Shown piece by piece: positions 35,916 through 50,064 of a stretch of DNA of 64,000 bases. The stretch is from Harmonia axyridis (lineage: Eukaryota; Arthropoda; Insecta; Coleoptera; Coccinellidae): positions 33,436,812 to 33,500,811 of the forward strand of contig NC_059502.1 in assembly GCF_914767665.1 (NCBI RefSeq), read 5' to 3'. The notes below the pieces were generated by a model. It ran no database searches. It worked only from the letters and a program-made list of their open reading frames with translations, and was not told the origin of the DNA. Positions within the stretch are counted from its first letter, which is position 1, and every line of letters begins with the position of its first letter. The translations under genes and the position numbers were made by a program.

Positions 35916-37920
35916 TATGAAATAACAATTTCATTTTTCTCGCATAATTTTATCTTGATTGCATCGTCAGAATAGAAAATTACATAGGAATATTGAAAAA
36001 ATAATAATTCAGTGACAACGGATCCTACAGAGTTGAGATTTCGCGCGCCCCCTCAGCATTTTCCTGAGGCCGGAATCAATTATGCAAAAATTCATATAAT
36101 GCAGCACAAATGGACAACTTATTTAAATAATGTTTCGATTAATATTTCAGAAGTTCCTTTCTGGAAATTTGATGAATACTCTATAAAAACACTCTTTGTG
36201 TTTAAGTTTTCTCATTTTTTTTGTTTGGGAAATGGGAAATCGATTAATCAATATAACATAACGAAATTTTTTTTTAATATGTTTTTGATTAAAAGGTGCG
36301 CGTTGCGAATATATTTACGAGTCCGAAAATAACTTATAGTGGAGTATGTTGTTGTTTACGAGCTGAAGTCGATGAAGCATCTTAGAGTTTTCGCTAGTAG
36401 GTGAAACAGTACATAAGAATATGGGCGTTTCAGAGAGCCAAATTGTCGAAACTTAAGAGGGTTACCACAATGTGGCTCTTAGTCAAACTTTGGTACCGAT
36501 TCTTTTTTCCCTCTGGCGCTCCTGCGATGTACGAAGTTGTACATACACGTCTTTTTTTTCGAGACTAATAAGTAGAGGGCAGCACTGTACGACGGTCATT
36601 TATTTTTTTCACGTAATTATATAATAGTTTTACGCCTTTTATGAGGAATGTAGGTAGTTTTTTTTCAGGAAAATTTGTATAAAGTAGGTACGTATCATCA
36701 ATTTTTTGCAAAAAACGAAAAGTTACCAAAATTTATTCGTTTCTCATCCACAAATTGAAAATATTCATTTTATACAATGAAGATTATTGTTTGAGGAAAT
36801 TATATGAAAACCCTATAAAAATCGATGTTTTGTAAGAAAAATTATTCTAATTATGTTTTGAACTGAGCAGCCACTGGGTGGTGTTCACTCTTAGGACGAT
36901 TGTGCCGTGCGTCAACTTTCAAATTCCGTATTTCTAGAAAGGATTTTGGTAGTTGACGCAATGGTTGAACCGTCGGTTATACTTTATAATACGGGCCCTT
37001 AATAATAAATAAAAACTGAATATCGTAGGAATCTATGTTAAAAAAAAAGCCTTTAATGGAAATACCAACTGATTGATTCATACTTGGAGATGATCAATAA
37101 TGAAACTAAAGCGAAAGTAACATTTTTTGCCGAATGCTTGGCGATAGTAGCGAGTATGCTGAGGTTAGGGATTTCTGCATTCAATGCAAAAATAGATAGA
37201 AGGAATCCAGTCATTGTTTCACCTATTGTTAATTCGAGAAAGTCATTCTCAGCAATCTATCGGAATTGCCGTAGTGCAAAAAATAAACATACTAAACAAA
37301 TATTTCGCGATTGGTATAAGATGTCTTGCCTACGTGACCGATAGCACGTCCAGAAAATCGCGTGCCCTATTCGCCCCATTGATTGTCTTTGAATTTCACA
37401 CATGCGCCATTACGGCCTGACCACGCGTTTCGTCGAAGACTGTGTTTACGAACACTCCAATGAATCATGTACGCGATAATGCAAGTTTCGATTACCACTC
37501 AATTTAAAAGAATATCAATTTAATCAACTGAAAATGAATCTTTTCCTTATGCAGTAAGTGAATGTATTGAACACATTCAAAAAATAAATAAATGTGTATA
37601 TCATTAGATAATATTCATACCTCGGGTAGGGAGATCTGAAATCAAAATTTTCATGCTCGAGTGGAGAACTTCTTAGGTAATCAATGATTTTATTTTCAGT
37701 TAAATTCAAAGCAGCAAAGTTTGAATTATTGATTGAATATTATGAACTTATCAATCTGAAATAATGTCTTAGTACTTTGTTAGGATGAGAAGTTCAAATA
37801 ATTACTCAGTTTCCATTTAAAGCTATGTACCAGGTCATGAAAACAGGAATTGTGTGCAATTGTGATTAATGAATTATGAAATTTTGTCTTTGAAAAATTA
37901 ATGACATTCTTTTATGCCTA
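35916..37920. other. No recognisable gene
   Basis: Moderately G+C-richer patches near 36340-36600 and 36880-37000. The open frames at 36012-36332 and 37084-37344 lack ATG starts. Confidence 0.5.
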
Positions 37921-37922
37921 TA

Positions 37923-38638
37923 CAAGGTGTATATGAAGTTGCGAAAAAATTTGGGGGGTGATTCCTTGTCAAAAAATAGGGTGGGCCTTTCGTATATAAT
38001 CATTTTTTTTGAGCTTCCCCCTGCTTAGTTACAATCCCATAAAGATGGCGCCCGAAAAGTAGTGTTTAATATGTGATAAATTTATAATAGATTTCTTTTG
38101 ATAAATTTATTTTATATTTGGACCAGTTCTCAATAAAAATATCGTTTTGACATCCGCCTATTGGATAAATTTAAGGTCAAAAATAATTACAGCCTCCACA
38201 ACTCAGGCGTATTATCTGTAGATATTTTCTTCTCGAAAACCGTGAATTTTAGCAAAAAATTAGAGGAGATCTTATTTGTTGAAATTGGATATGTCTATCC
38301 AACATTTAATTTTCTTCTAGTAAAATATGAATATAGAAAAAGTTATTGTTGCGAAACAAGTTTGAATTGTGACTTTTTCTACCCCTTGGAATCATAAAGG
38401 AACACCTATAAAAACATTTTTGAACGCCTTCTCGTCCGCATAAAATGTCAGCCCAATTTCATTTTAGTAAATTTTTTGGTTTTTAAGGAAAACATTAAAA
38501 ACTACTTTCCGAGCGCCATCTTTAGAGGGCTGTAACTGAGCAGGTGGGGCTCAAAAAAAGTTTAAACGGAAGACCCACCTTATTTTTCGATAAAGAATCA
38601 CTACCAAATTTTTTTCGCAACTATTCATATACACCCTG
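37923..38638. mobile_element. MITE with about 150-bp inverted repeats
   Basis: The left arm starts CAAGGTGTATATGAAG; the right arm, read on the other strand, starts CAGGGTGTATATGAA. They stay alignable for about 150 bp, through the shared AAAGATGGCGC segment. TA flanks both ends (37921-37922, 38639-38640). The roughly 400-bp centre is AT-rich and non-coding. It is probably a Tc1/mariner-type non-autonomous element. Confidence 0.8.
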
Positions 38639-38837
38639 TATGAACAAAAAATCTAGAAATGTTCTATAAGGGCCTTTAGATATTAAAGAAAACACTTTTC
38701 CTTTTATCGATTTTCATGTTTCTTCATATACTTGATTGTATTTCAGTTTTGAAATATTTGTTATGTACATAAATAAATATTATTACATTTTTTCTATTAC
38801 GTAGAAAATGTTGTGATTATTTCAGATTTCAAGTCTG

Positions 38838-38885
38838 TGAAATGGTATATTATATTATATAATATAATTATATTATATTATAATT
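38838..38885. repeat. TA-rich simple repeat
   Basis: Alternating ATATT/ATTATA units forming an imperfect palindrome. Confidence 0.7.
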
Positions 38886-39499
38886 TTCATTTTGAAGTGA
38901 TCATAATAACACATATTCTTTCAATCAGCATTCATAGGATTGAGCATAAACGAATTGGAGTAGAGTCCAAACGAGAACAACACGTGAAACCATATAGACT
39001 CCAGGATATTTTAATTTTAATGTGAGCACAATCGTAGAAGTGATAATTTTGAATTCCATATTAATATTAATTATGACGAATTTCGCACTTGACCTTCTGT
39101 TATTGCGTAAATTCAGTCAGGCAGTAAACAAAAAGACGTAAATCGGCTATTTATTCGATCGAGATCAGTTTCACAAAAAATTGTGATAAATAAAATTAAA
39201 AGGTACATTAATTTCTTCTCTTTTATCTATGACGCAAATATCTATTTTTTCAAAGGATTTTTAAAAATCTATACAATTACCGGAATGCAAAAAATTGGGT
39301 TTGCAGCGACAATTTCCAAGAATTATTATTTCAATAAGTTGAGTGGAAAGCACCACAAAAATATAGATAGAATTATCTCATAATCCTACAGATATATTTT
39401 AAAGCATAAATTCAACGATAAAAATATGAAAAAAAAAAAGTATTATCTAATTACTACCTAGTTAAGAATAAACATTTCGAAGTGTGCTGGGGTAGGTAC

Positions 39500-39770
39500 T
39501 GGTCAACATAGTTATACTTTCAAAAGTCATACATGAAACACATAAAACCATTGCTTTTCTTGCACAGTTTTTTTCCCATCAAAAAACAGTCTTTCAACAA
39601 TACAGGAAACTCGTTTTAATCCTTTTTTCAAACAACAAATCTCACTTGGCCTTCAATATCTCGATTCATAGTTTCGAAATTTTGACTTTTGCAGCTTGAA
39701 AATTACTAGAAAAAAGTGGTATGGCACTGGTGGTGCCATCTGTTGCTTCGGTCCAAGACTTATTGAGTTT
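39500..39770 (-). mobile_element. Possible 5' fragment of a mariner-like element
   Basis: CACTGGTGGTGCCATCT followed by AAGACTTATTGAG at about 39724-39766 parallels the region just inside the right end of the mariner at 30525-31634 (TTGGTGGCGCCATCT, then AAGACTTATTCAC). Broken frames on the minus strand beyond it suggest a transposase N-terminus. No second end was found. Confidence 0.35.
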
Positions 39771-39779
39771 TGATTTTTT

Positions 39780-42700
39780 TTGCAACAACAAACTGGATTG
39801 AACTTTTTCGAAATTAAAATACCTAAATTTTATGAATATCAGTCAAATTCAATTTTTACGATTATTAAGGACGTTGATAATAAACACAAATGAAATGCAG
39901 CGAAATAAAAAATCCGCCCGTGAAAATTAAAATTTCAAAGAGGACTTTCATCTTGAAGGTTAGTTTATATCAGGAATATATCGGTAGCTAATGAAACTGA
40001 GAAATCAATTAATAGTTACTTCCTATATGGGACCAATTACCGCAATCTTGGGATGGGCCTTGATTGTGATTGTCTCTTAACAATTTCTATCAACACTTGC
40101 GGGTATCATAAATCTTTTTTATAGGCGAATGATTTTACGATTGCCACAACAATTGGAACTAGTACTATATGAATGTCCATTGTTTTTGTGTTATTTGGTT
40201 GAGTTGTGCGGTAGCTTTTGACGTGTTATGTTTCAATTTAATTTTTTTCTATAAGGCATCACCCTTCAAGACGCCATTGTTATTAGATATGAATTGAACT
40301 ACAGCAACCGATGTTGCGCGAAATTTCACAAACTTTTTGAAATGTGCTGGAATTTCTGGGGTTTTATTTAATTTTAAGTATTCTTTTGAGATTGGACTGG
40401 AAAGCGCATCTACTACAGAAAGAAAAAGTAGAGATCGTGAAAAATCGTACAGTATCAATTCTTTCCTTTTTTAATCACAGGCAACCTATTATATATGTAT
40501 CAATTCAATTAATTTTTTTTAATCCAACATTCAATGTTACATACATTGCAGGGAGTAACAACAAATTACAAAATGTAATTGGTTAACTTAGTACCTACCT
40601 ACAGTAAATAATATTCCCATTCATTTTTATACGATAATACAAATAAATATTAATTGTTTGCTCAAGTAGGTATCAAACAAGGAAACAGCAGGGCTCACAA
40701 AAATTTTTATAGATAATTTTTTTTGTTGGGATTTGGCAGTTGTTTCTCATAAAGTATAATATTTGTTTTCTGTAATGATATTAGAAAAATAGTTCTGCTT
40801 TTGAATGAAGTATATTCAGCAAATTAAATATGTAAATGTGAAATCTTTAATGATAACATATTCAATGTTTCAAGGTTCGAGAAAGCAATACCTTACAGAT
40901 TTAAAACACAGTTGGTCTCAGAGAATTTATTATCATTCTGCCGAGATGACTGCAAGTTTTCAATTTTTGAACAAAAAATAGTATTGAATGGGAGATTTGA
41001 TGTCCGAATGTGCAAGTTATTAAATGATTTATTTACTTATATAAGTAGTTGCCGAATTATCAACAGAGAATTTTTATATGATACATATTGAACTGACATT
41101 ATTATAATCTAGCTTAAAATTGATGTTCAGTTGATAAATAGTGGAAAAGTTTTCACAGAATTCTTATCCGCTTATTTGGAAACATAAAACTTGTTATTGA
41201 AATATGTAAATTTTCCTGAAATTTTGTTTTTGTATGTAAGGCATCCATGAAATGATGTTATTGATCTGATTCAAGCGAAAAGCTAAAAAGTTTTCAATTG
41301 AAAAAAAAATCGTTCAATGAGTTCTTTTCATTAGAAACAACACTTAGTTTCCTTGATATCAAAAATTGTAAGGATTATTGTTTTTCTCACAAAAAAAGTT
41401 AATTTTCTACTGTCCAAACAATCCGCAGCGAGAGCCTCAAGCATTATATTCATTTTCCATGTCCTTTTTTTCACTTGTTTTAAATCTAGATGAAGGAAAA
41501 TAAATTTTATCACGAGACCTCCGTAACATAACAAAAAAAAGTTACGTGTTGGAGTGCGGATGGGAGTTTCAATTTGATTCCTCAAGTTTCAACTCGAAAT
41601 TCATGAATGGGGTAATTTTCTTTAGACAAAAAAATCAGTAGGGCCCTATGAGTATCGTTTTATGTAACAGAAATCTTCTTCCTATTGTCATCTACTTGCT
41701 TCAAAAAAATACTACTAATAACTAGTAATCCGACCTCGGTTTTAACTTATTAAGGACACATCTTGCATGTTTTTTCTCTTCATGAATGAAAATACAAACA
41801 CTTTTCCTTCGATATTTGAAGGCAAAATGGAATGAAAGATGAAATTATTCAACAATTTTGAGTTCAAGTTCACCTATGACTAGAAGTGAATGGATTGGTG
41901 AAATACGACATCGTAATATTTTTGGCAAGATTCATTTCCGGATATTTCATGAAAAGTTCCGGAAGAAGGCGAAAAACGAAAGTCACTAACTAGATCAAAT
42001 ATTTAACCTTGTGTTTACCAGTTTTATTATCCGCGCCATCTAAAAAATTAAAGAAGAATATCTATACCTACGTGTTTGCCTGGAGCTTATCGAGATCTTT
42101 TTGAGGTTAGAACTGATAATTTCTCATTGAGGTTTATCAAAAACAGCAACGTCCGAGTGATAATGCAATATTTTTGAGGAATATTGTATTTGCCTGAAGG
42201 ATATTTTTTGTTATCGTTGGAAAAAACATTTATCAAATTAGTGTCACTATACTGTTAAATATGATCAATTTGGAGAATCATCGTTATGTAGGTACTTCTA
42301 AATACTGAATATTCTTAAGGTGGTATTCATACTTTAGATCCATTTAAAATATCCTTAATTCGTTGAGAACATTTAAGAAAATTAAGGACGTCAATAATAC
42401 CACAGTATATTAAAAAAAATTGAGAGAAGAGTACCTGAACACGAAAATGATTTTTTCATATTGTGAATTCCAATCTACGAATTAGTAAACGAATTTTTTT
42501 GTGGTTATAAGGTGGGTGAAACCAAGCTCGGAGCGTCATTTGGCTTTGTTTCATTGAAAATAGATGGAAAGAGTTATCGTTATTCAAATACAGCTCGAAC
42601 ATTTATTGCTAATCAGTGTAAAAAATTCTATTTTTAGGTTCAATTGATACATAAATAAACTATTGGTGATAATACAATTAGTATCTTCATTATCTGAGAT

Positions 42701-42800
42701 GCGATCTGAACGACGGATAAATGAATTTCACTTGAAAAAATCTTCGGAAACGATAAAAATAGAATATTTTGCGAGTAGAAAAAATAACGCTGATTATAAT
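39780..42800. other. AT-rich, nothing recognised
   Basis: No convincing ORF, repeat or element end in about 3 kb. Confidence 0.5.
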
Positions 42801-42803
42801 ATA

Positions 42804-43685
42804 CAGCGTGCCAAAAAAGTAACGTAACTCGTCAATAATTCTTGTAGGAAGAATTATCAAGGTAAATCCTCGCACCCGTCGATTTTAAATTTCAATTTAT
42901 CCTGTACTTTTTTGAATTTGATATTTCTCACCCCCTACACCCCGCACCCCTCTATATAATTTTTTCAAATGGGAATTTATGGATTGTGATACATCAAATG
43001 AACGGTAACTTGTTTACCTATTCAGCGATGTGGCTAAAAGTTGAATTGGTTGTGCGGTTTTTTATTGAAAAATCAGGAAATAATTTACAAATTGTGATTA
43101 GAGAGTAACTGTAATAAGACCATTATTCTTTTACTAATTATTCTTAAGGGAAATCCACAAATCCATGGATTTTTAATTTGGTTCCAACAAGATGGTGCCA
43201 GGTGCTCATACGCATTATGGAATTGAAGTAAGGAGGTATCTTGATGGCACATTTCCTGAGAAATGGATTGATAGAAGAGGATCAGTTGAATGGCCACTCC
43301 GATCTCCAGATTTGAAAACTCTCGACCATTTTCTGTGGGGCCATTTGAAGAGCAATGTTTACCAAGATCGGCCAGATAATTTGGGAAACCAGCGACTTAA
43401 AATTCAGAGAGAAGTCGGAAGAATACCTGTTGCTGAGTATCACAATCCATATATTCCCATTTGAAAAAATCGAGTAGACTGGTGCTGGGCGTAGGGGGTT
43501 AGGAATATCAAATTAAAAAAAGCACAGGATAAATTGCTTTTGAAATAAATAAATAAATAAAATAAATAAATAAAGTTCATTATTATTATTATTATTAAAT
43601 TTAAAATCGACTGGTGGAAGGATTTTCCTAAATAATTCTTCGTACAAGAGTTATTGACGAGTTACGTAACTTTTTTGGCACGCTG
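42804..43685 (+). mobile_element. Non-autonomous Tc1/mariner-type element with transposase remnant
   Basis: Inverted ends CAGCGTGCCAAAAAAGT extend for about 65 bp each, flanked by TA on both sides (42802-42803, 43686-43687). Inside, 43185-43465 encodes the C-terminal part of an IS630/mariner-type transposase: FQQDGA, then after a frameshift HYGIEVRRYLDGTFPEKWI, then RSPDLKTLDHFLWGHLKS. The two visible acidic residues are about 41-44 residues apart, closer to the DD41D (rosa-like) class than DD34D, though the frameshift makes the count uncertain. An AAAT/ATT microsatellite (43536-43596) interrupts the 3' part. The N-terminus is absent. Confidence 0.85.
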
Positions 43686-46600
43686 TATTCATGATTACGA
43701 TAATTATATGATTTTCAGATATTTCAGAAATATATGTGACGGATCATGCTATTATTGAAAACATTTTTTTTTACTTGGACATAGCACTTGAACGAAATAC
43801 ATATTCAGAAAAATCTTATTTTCTTTTCTGATGATGAAGCTATGAATTCGAATTTCCATATGGGTAGATAACTTGGAAAATAAAGCACTTGACTATGTTC
43901 ACAATACACTCATAAAAAAAAAATCGAGAAACATAGTCAATTAAATAATTATTATTATTGTTAATAACGATGTTTCACCGAATGTTGAGCAAGGGGAATC
44001 AATTTCAATTTCATATAATTATTGAACTTTCTTTTATATTGACACAAAATATCATCAGAATGTAGCGAACTTTTTGCAGCTGTAGTAACTAGCCAAATGT
44101 AGCTAATTTTTACCACAATGGTTTTGTAACTTTCCACCCTGTAGATTATTCAGATTGAATTAAACATATTTGATAACAACGATTATGTGATTTCAACTTA
44201 TTTCAGTTAATATGATTTTTATTAATTAATACACGAAATATTACAAAATGCTCATCGCTGAATTCCTATCACGCCTATTCATGAGAACACAACGATCAAT
44301 TTAACCATTCTCAGATACCATGGTATAGTTTCCCTGAAAATAGAAGGTTGTAATTGGAATTGCGTAGTAGCGCATCTATACATAAAATGGAAATTCAGGA
44401 GCTTGAAATTAGAAACTTTCACAAGAAAGATAATGAAGTGAAACGAATGACACTGAAAATAGGAAGAATTTCAAATAACCAGTAGAGAAGTCCACTATTT
44501 ATATAAAAGAAACAAGTAGTTGGTGATTTGGTTTCAACATCATTTAGAATAATTGACACATAGGATCAAATTTGAAAGTTGATGAAAAATGAAAAAGAAG
44601 AACAATCGAAATATTCATCTTATGTGAATTAATTTAATCCACTAAAAATGAATATTTTTGGATAACATCAGGGTTACTTGAAATGCAATATTAGTTCTAT
44701 CGAAGAATATTTCCTAAGAAATTTAAAATGAATTGGTAAATGAATTCTGAAAAATATAAATAAATTTCATATATGTACATATATGCAGTATTTTGGTAGG
44801 TTTATTATTTTCAAATACCTTTGGAATTAATATGTTAATATTTATATTATTTAATTGTTCCGGCTTTTAGATATGATTGAAAACTATTTTACTTCTGATA
44901 TTTGTATTTCTACAATTGTTTCGTCATACCATGACTTCTTCAGGTGAACTCTGCAGGTTGCCCCTATTTTTTTGTTTCAGAATTTTTAACCATATTTGAA
45001 CAACGCACCAAAAAATTCTTGTGACCAGAAACTGTAATTTAAATGTCTCACCTAACCGTTGAAGAATATGAGGTTGATGGTCAATTGTGATGGCAGTAAA
45101 AAACAATTAATCTTTCTTTGGAACATCGATAGATGAACCTTGAAAATAACATGGTATATTATTCGATATCTCTTGTCAAAATTGGTCATTATATGCATTT
45201 GATACTCACCGACTTCTTTCAAGAGATAACATATAAATTTGAAGAAAAAAAAAAGTTTGAAGGCTAGAATAACCATAACAAATCATGCGTTTCAATATTA
45301 TAACCTTGGAGGTTTTCTGTATATACATACGAATTCATTAATTGTTGTAACTATGTCAAATTCGAAGTATTTGGAAACTGTCTCATGATATGCAGATGGT
45401 CTATTCATTTCAGTTTCAATGATCAAAATATTATAAACGACGAAAAATAAGCAATTGAGCTTAGCATTATTAAATTGAAATCCTGGATTTTATTATCTAA
45501 TATCAGAATTTTTATGGAAAATATGAAAATTTATGAATTTCATTCGCATGAAAAAGATCCGTCTTTTTTTAGATGAAACACTTTTTACCTTTACCACTTT
45601 TTTCCATTCCACTAGGTTGAGAAGTTGAAAATCCATTAAAAAAATGTAATTTTTAGTTATATCTCGCAAATAAAATATATATACAAGTCAAAGGCTAACT
45701 TTGTAAATATATGGCATTCAAATTTCGAATTCAAATCCGAATGTTTTAATTTAGAAGATATTCTGTGAAAGAGGAAACATACGGTGTTCAATTTATTTTT
45801 CAAAAAGTAAAACGGACATATTAACATTAACAGTTCATCGCTTCAAAATTGTATAATGATTGTACAATAATATTGAATGTTATATAATTCCTATCGCTTA
45901 TCTGATCTACACGAGATATTAAGTGATCACACTCTCATCTGCTAATACAACAATGAATGAGATTCATAGATACATGATACATGTGTATTCAGCAGATCGT
46001 CATCTGCAACCATCATTAATGATTTATCTGTTATCATATCTCGAAAATATTTTTGATTCAAAATAAATATTGACATTTTTTCCATGACATTGGCAACTAC
46101 ATCAAGTAGTTCCAGTTGACAGATACAATCTGTGAGTAAAATGTTATCAATTTGTGATTCATGATCTGCCGTAAGAAATCTAGGTGGATGTTAGATTTTT
46201 GATCTTTTGTTGTGTTGCATCAGTAGATTATATTCTGCTGAATTTTTGCAGAGTATATTCGGATGTAAATATTGTTAATAACAAATAATATTTCATAAGT
46301 ACGTAGTACAGGTAGGCTAATGGAGAAACGGCGAAAAATTTCCACAAAAAGCTCATTAGGTACCTACACTTGAATCGAACAAGTAAAATATAGATGCCTA
46401 TTAAATATCTTGAATCTATAATAACTAGCAGTAGAATTACGAAGTAGAGAAAATTGTATCATATCACTCATTTCAATATTTTATAATTTCAGTTCTCTAT
46501 AACTCAAAATTGGTTTTCGAAAAATAAGAGGATCCCGCTCATTTTCAAACACACTTCATCAAAAAGTATGTTAGTTCCTCCCATGTCACGAAATATCTCA

Positions 46601-46694
46601 ATCGATATGATAACAATCATATAACGTTCGAATACAATTTTCGAAAACTTCGAAAATATCAAAACACTGAGGAGAATGTTTTGGGAAAATAAAC

Positions 46695-46720
46695 ATTATT
46701 CTATTCTATTCTATTCTAAT
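46695..46720 (+). repeat. ATTCT pentanucleotide repeat after AATAAAC
   Basis: AATAAACATT is followed by about four ATTCT units, the layout of a LINE 3' tail, but no coding remnant can be read upstream. Confidence 0.5.
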
Positions 46721-48084
46721 AAAGCCAGCTTCATCGTACCAAAATATTTTTTGGTTATTTTTTTTTTTTTGATAAATGTATGAGTGCTCACTAAGAAATT
46801 AAACGCAATTAAAACATTTTTTCTGAACATAAACAAGGGCCATCTTACCATAAGGAGAAATTGAACAAATTTTTTTGAATTCGTTTTTACCTTCGTATAG
46901 AGAGAGAATAGAAAATAGAAAAAATCTCGAGGTTTGACAAAGCTCCGATAAATGTAACTCCGGAAAATATGCCACAAAAATTTCCTTCCAACCAAATTTA
47001 CCGGTAGCGGGTAGCTACTATTCACTTCATTCACTTATATCAGTATAATCAGTAAAAACAAATGAACATTAAAAGGGTCGATAAAAGGGCAAGTGTTAAA
47101 AAAACCGATAAAGAAGTATAATGTACGTCTTCATCGACATGACAGAGAACAATCTCAAAACGAAAAGATGTCTGTATTTTCAGATAATAAATGGGATAAA
47201 ACAGCTATTTCACCTGCTGGTGATTGTTATTTCGACGAGTATTATCACTCTAGGAAATAGATGAAGGCTAATTATTTAAAAATGTCTACGTGACGTTGAA
47301 CGAATAGGTGTTTGTTTAGTTATGAAGCTACAAAACCATTTGGTGGATTTACTGATGATGCTTTTGAAGGAATGTGAAGAGGACCGAACAACAATAATTT
47401 CTTTAGTTTTTATTTTTTCCTATTTTTCTAAAACTGTTATTGATTGTCATTTCAGATTTCTCTTTACATCAATCGTTCTTTTTCCTGCTTTTTCACTATA
47501 TTAATAATTATCAAATAATATTACAATATACTCGAATAAAATACATACTTATTTTGTTATAATGCTGAATGCTACTTATTTTGAATCCTCTTCTAATTTG
47601 GATACTTTCCCCCATTCAAAACTCCTAAGGAGGCAAGACTTTTGTATTTAAATTAATTCTTTTTTCCGATATTTACTGATATTATTAATGACCATTTATA
47701 TAGAATATGTTATCATCACTTAAATATTAACTTAACGCTTATTACCTAGTTACAATTGAAGTTGTAGATACTTTATTTGCTCTAATTCTTGTTGTAGAAT
47801 AAAATAGTGCGAGAATATCTCGGTGTCACAAATATTTCATGGTTATATTTCATTGTTATATGTTGGTACTCGGAAATCTCCTATCACAGATTTATCTACT
47901 ATCTGTCAAAATTATGATACAGAAAACAATTCGGCCAACCAACATTTTTCAATCACTAAACGATATGGATATGGAAATTTTCCATTAATTTTACTATTCA
48001 GTGAATTAAAAAAAAATATATAAATAGAAACCAACGTGTCTGTACATTTCATAAATTCATGAAGAAATTAGTGTAGGCATTGTA

Positions 48085-48330
48085 GGTAATAAGAAAAGCT
48101 GAATAGAGTCACAGAACACAAAAGTTTCTTGCTTTTCGCCGTGGGCCGTGGTCTAGTCAGTTTCTCACTAGGTTTCTCAGCTGACGTTTCGCCTTCTAGT
48201 GCGGTAGGCATCTTCAGGGGTAGATTATAGCTCGACCCTGGATTTTTCCCAACTGAATTAGTCCAAACGTCAGATGAGCAACCGATTAGTCCACGGCTTA
48301 AAAGCTTGGAATATTCCAATTCGGTTGAAC
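48085..48330 (-). other. GC-rich coding-like patch, unidentified
   Basis: The minus strand holds an open stretch with LPLKMPTALEGETSAEKPSE and KLTRPRPTAKSKKL, richer in G and C than its surroundings. A similar 'GxETS' tail recurs in my memory of retroelement-derived repeats, but I cannot assign it. Probably a transposon fragment. Confidence 0.3.
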
Positions 48331-50064
48331 AATCCGGTCATGAAAAGCTTCTGCATTATACAAAAGAAACATTTGAAATTTTTTTTTCTGTCTGTCAATA
48401 CACGCTCCGAAAATACTGCACGGATTTTATTGCGGTTTTAATAATTGGATAGAGAGATTAGACTTCGTTTTATTGAAATCGGATGAACCTGAAAAAAATT
48501 ATCGTCATTTCAGGATAGTGTTTCACGCGGGTGAAGTCGCGGTCTCATATTAATCTGTAATAATTTGTGGTTATCGGATCTTTTTGTATTTTATATATGT
48601 AAATGAACATTTCTTTCTGATTTAGTCATAACTGAGTGCTCAAAAATCGAATCTGATCAAAATATTGAATAGAACATGGATACCCTTTGGTATTCTAGCA
48701 ATACTATTGCATAGGTATAGTTACGTAAGTGTAAACACGAAATGAAATGATTATCTTAAGATAAGAAGAGGAATTGTAAAGCGTAATATTAGGAAGTAGC
48801 TGTTAACTCCCGTTGAAAAAAAAAGGTTTCAGATTCAGAAAACATTTAAGCCCAAAACGTTTTTTATCGAATCTGGTGGTGACTTGATTACAACAGTCAA
48901 GACGATTGTCAATACAGAGATTAGAACAATATTTAAAAATTTCATGAATCACAGACCTTTTGCAAAAGAGCTTCGCGGTCGAGTTTTTTCGATTGAGTAA
49001 TTTTACCGCTTTGTATATGAATGCAATTTTCCTATTTAATTGGGAAATAATTATTACGATATTCGTAACAGACGTTTAGAAATTCAAGATTCTCGGATAA
49101 GAAAGATATATGGCAGATAGCAAGTGTTAACTGAAAATAATTGGTTGAAATGAACTATATAAAGTCTTAATTCTATATTCAAGATTTCTGGGGAATTGTG
49201 TGAGGAATATATTATTTGATATTGACACAACATTGAAGGTTCTTGATTTCATTATGTTGGAGGATGAAGTTTATTCAACCGATTGCTGGATTTTGGCTTA
49301 ATTTTTCAAATTGAACGTTTTCTTATGTTTTCGAAGAGAAGTGAGCTCTGGAGAAAATTTTTTTATTCTTATATTAGAAATCAGGGCGGCATAATGTCAA
49401 CAATCTGAGAATTTGGTAGTGGTACTCATTGATGGCTAAATCAAATCCTCTTCGTTCAACCGTCAGTAAGCAAAATACCCGAAATACGAAACCTAAGACT
49501 CTTTAAATTTTCTATGGGCGTTGAGTTCGTTAATGGGCAAAATCCTCTCAAAAGAATTCGGCTTTAGGGTAGGTCAGTTTCACGCTACGATCCTATAATT
49601 TGCAAAGCAGTTTCATGAAATTTAAAGACTTAAATTCCAAAGAATAAAATCGAAACAAATTGACATAAATTAGATACTAATATTTAACAGCAAAACATAG
49701 GTAATTCAGCCAGAATCCCATAATTTTAAATTTGACAGTGATTTGAGATTCCACACTACTCAAAACTGAAACAGGAAAAATTGGCAGGGGATTTAAATTA
49801 ATTCGCTTAGAACAATTTTGAAGGTTCACTTATTATTGGACATGGTGAACTATAAGATGATAAAACTTTGTTCTAGAATCTTTTGAAAGTTATATAATTG
49901 AGAAGAGTTAAGGAATTACGTTTGTAGCCCTTAGGTTACAAATTAACAAATATCTATATGTTTAGATTAAGATTATTGGTAATTAGAAACAATTCAATAT
50001 AAGATGATAATAGTGGATATTAAAAAAATAAGATTTCTGGTAGGCATAAAGTGAACTCCAAACA

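Larger units (their letters stand above)
43690..50060. other. Long AT-rich stretch, almost featureless
   Basis: Apart from the ATTCT repeat (46695) and the GC-rich patch (48085-48330) I see nothing. Part of it could be intronic to a minus-strand gene starting at 50783 if that gene is larger than the two exons I propose. Confidence 0.5.

Noticed and set aside
36012..36332. 106-codon open frame
   Set aside because: It starts at GTG, there is no splice support, and the residues are typical of random AT-rich sequence.
37084..37344. 86-codon open frame
   Set aside because: It starts at TTG and has no recognisable domain or conserved pattern.
44924..45276. Minus-strand hydrophobic leader (ATG near 45276) ending in a GTGAGT donor, with a possible second exon
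   Set aside because: After splicing in the matching phase the frame stops within about ten residues, and the AT-rich composition explains the hydrophobic codons.
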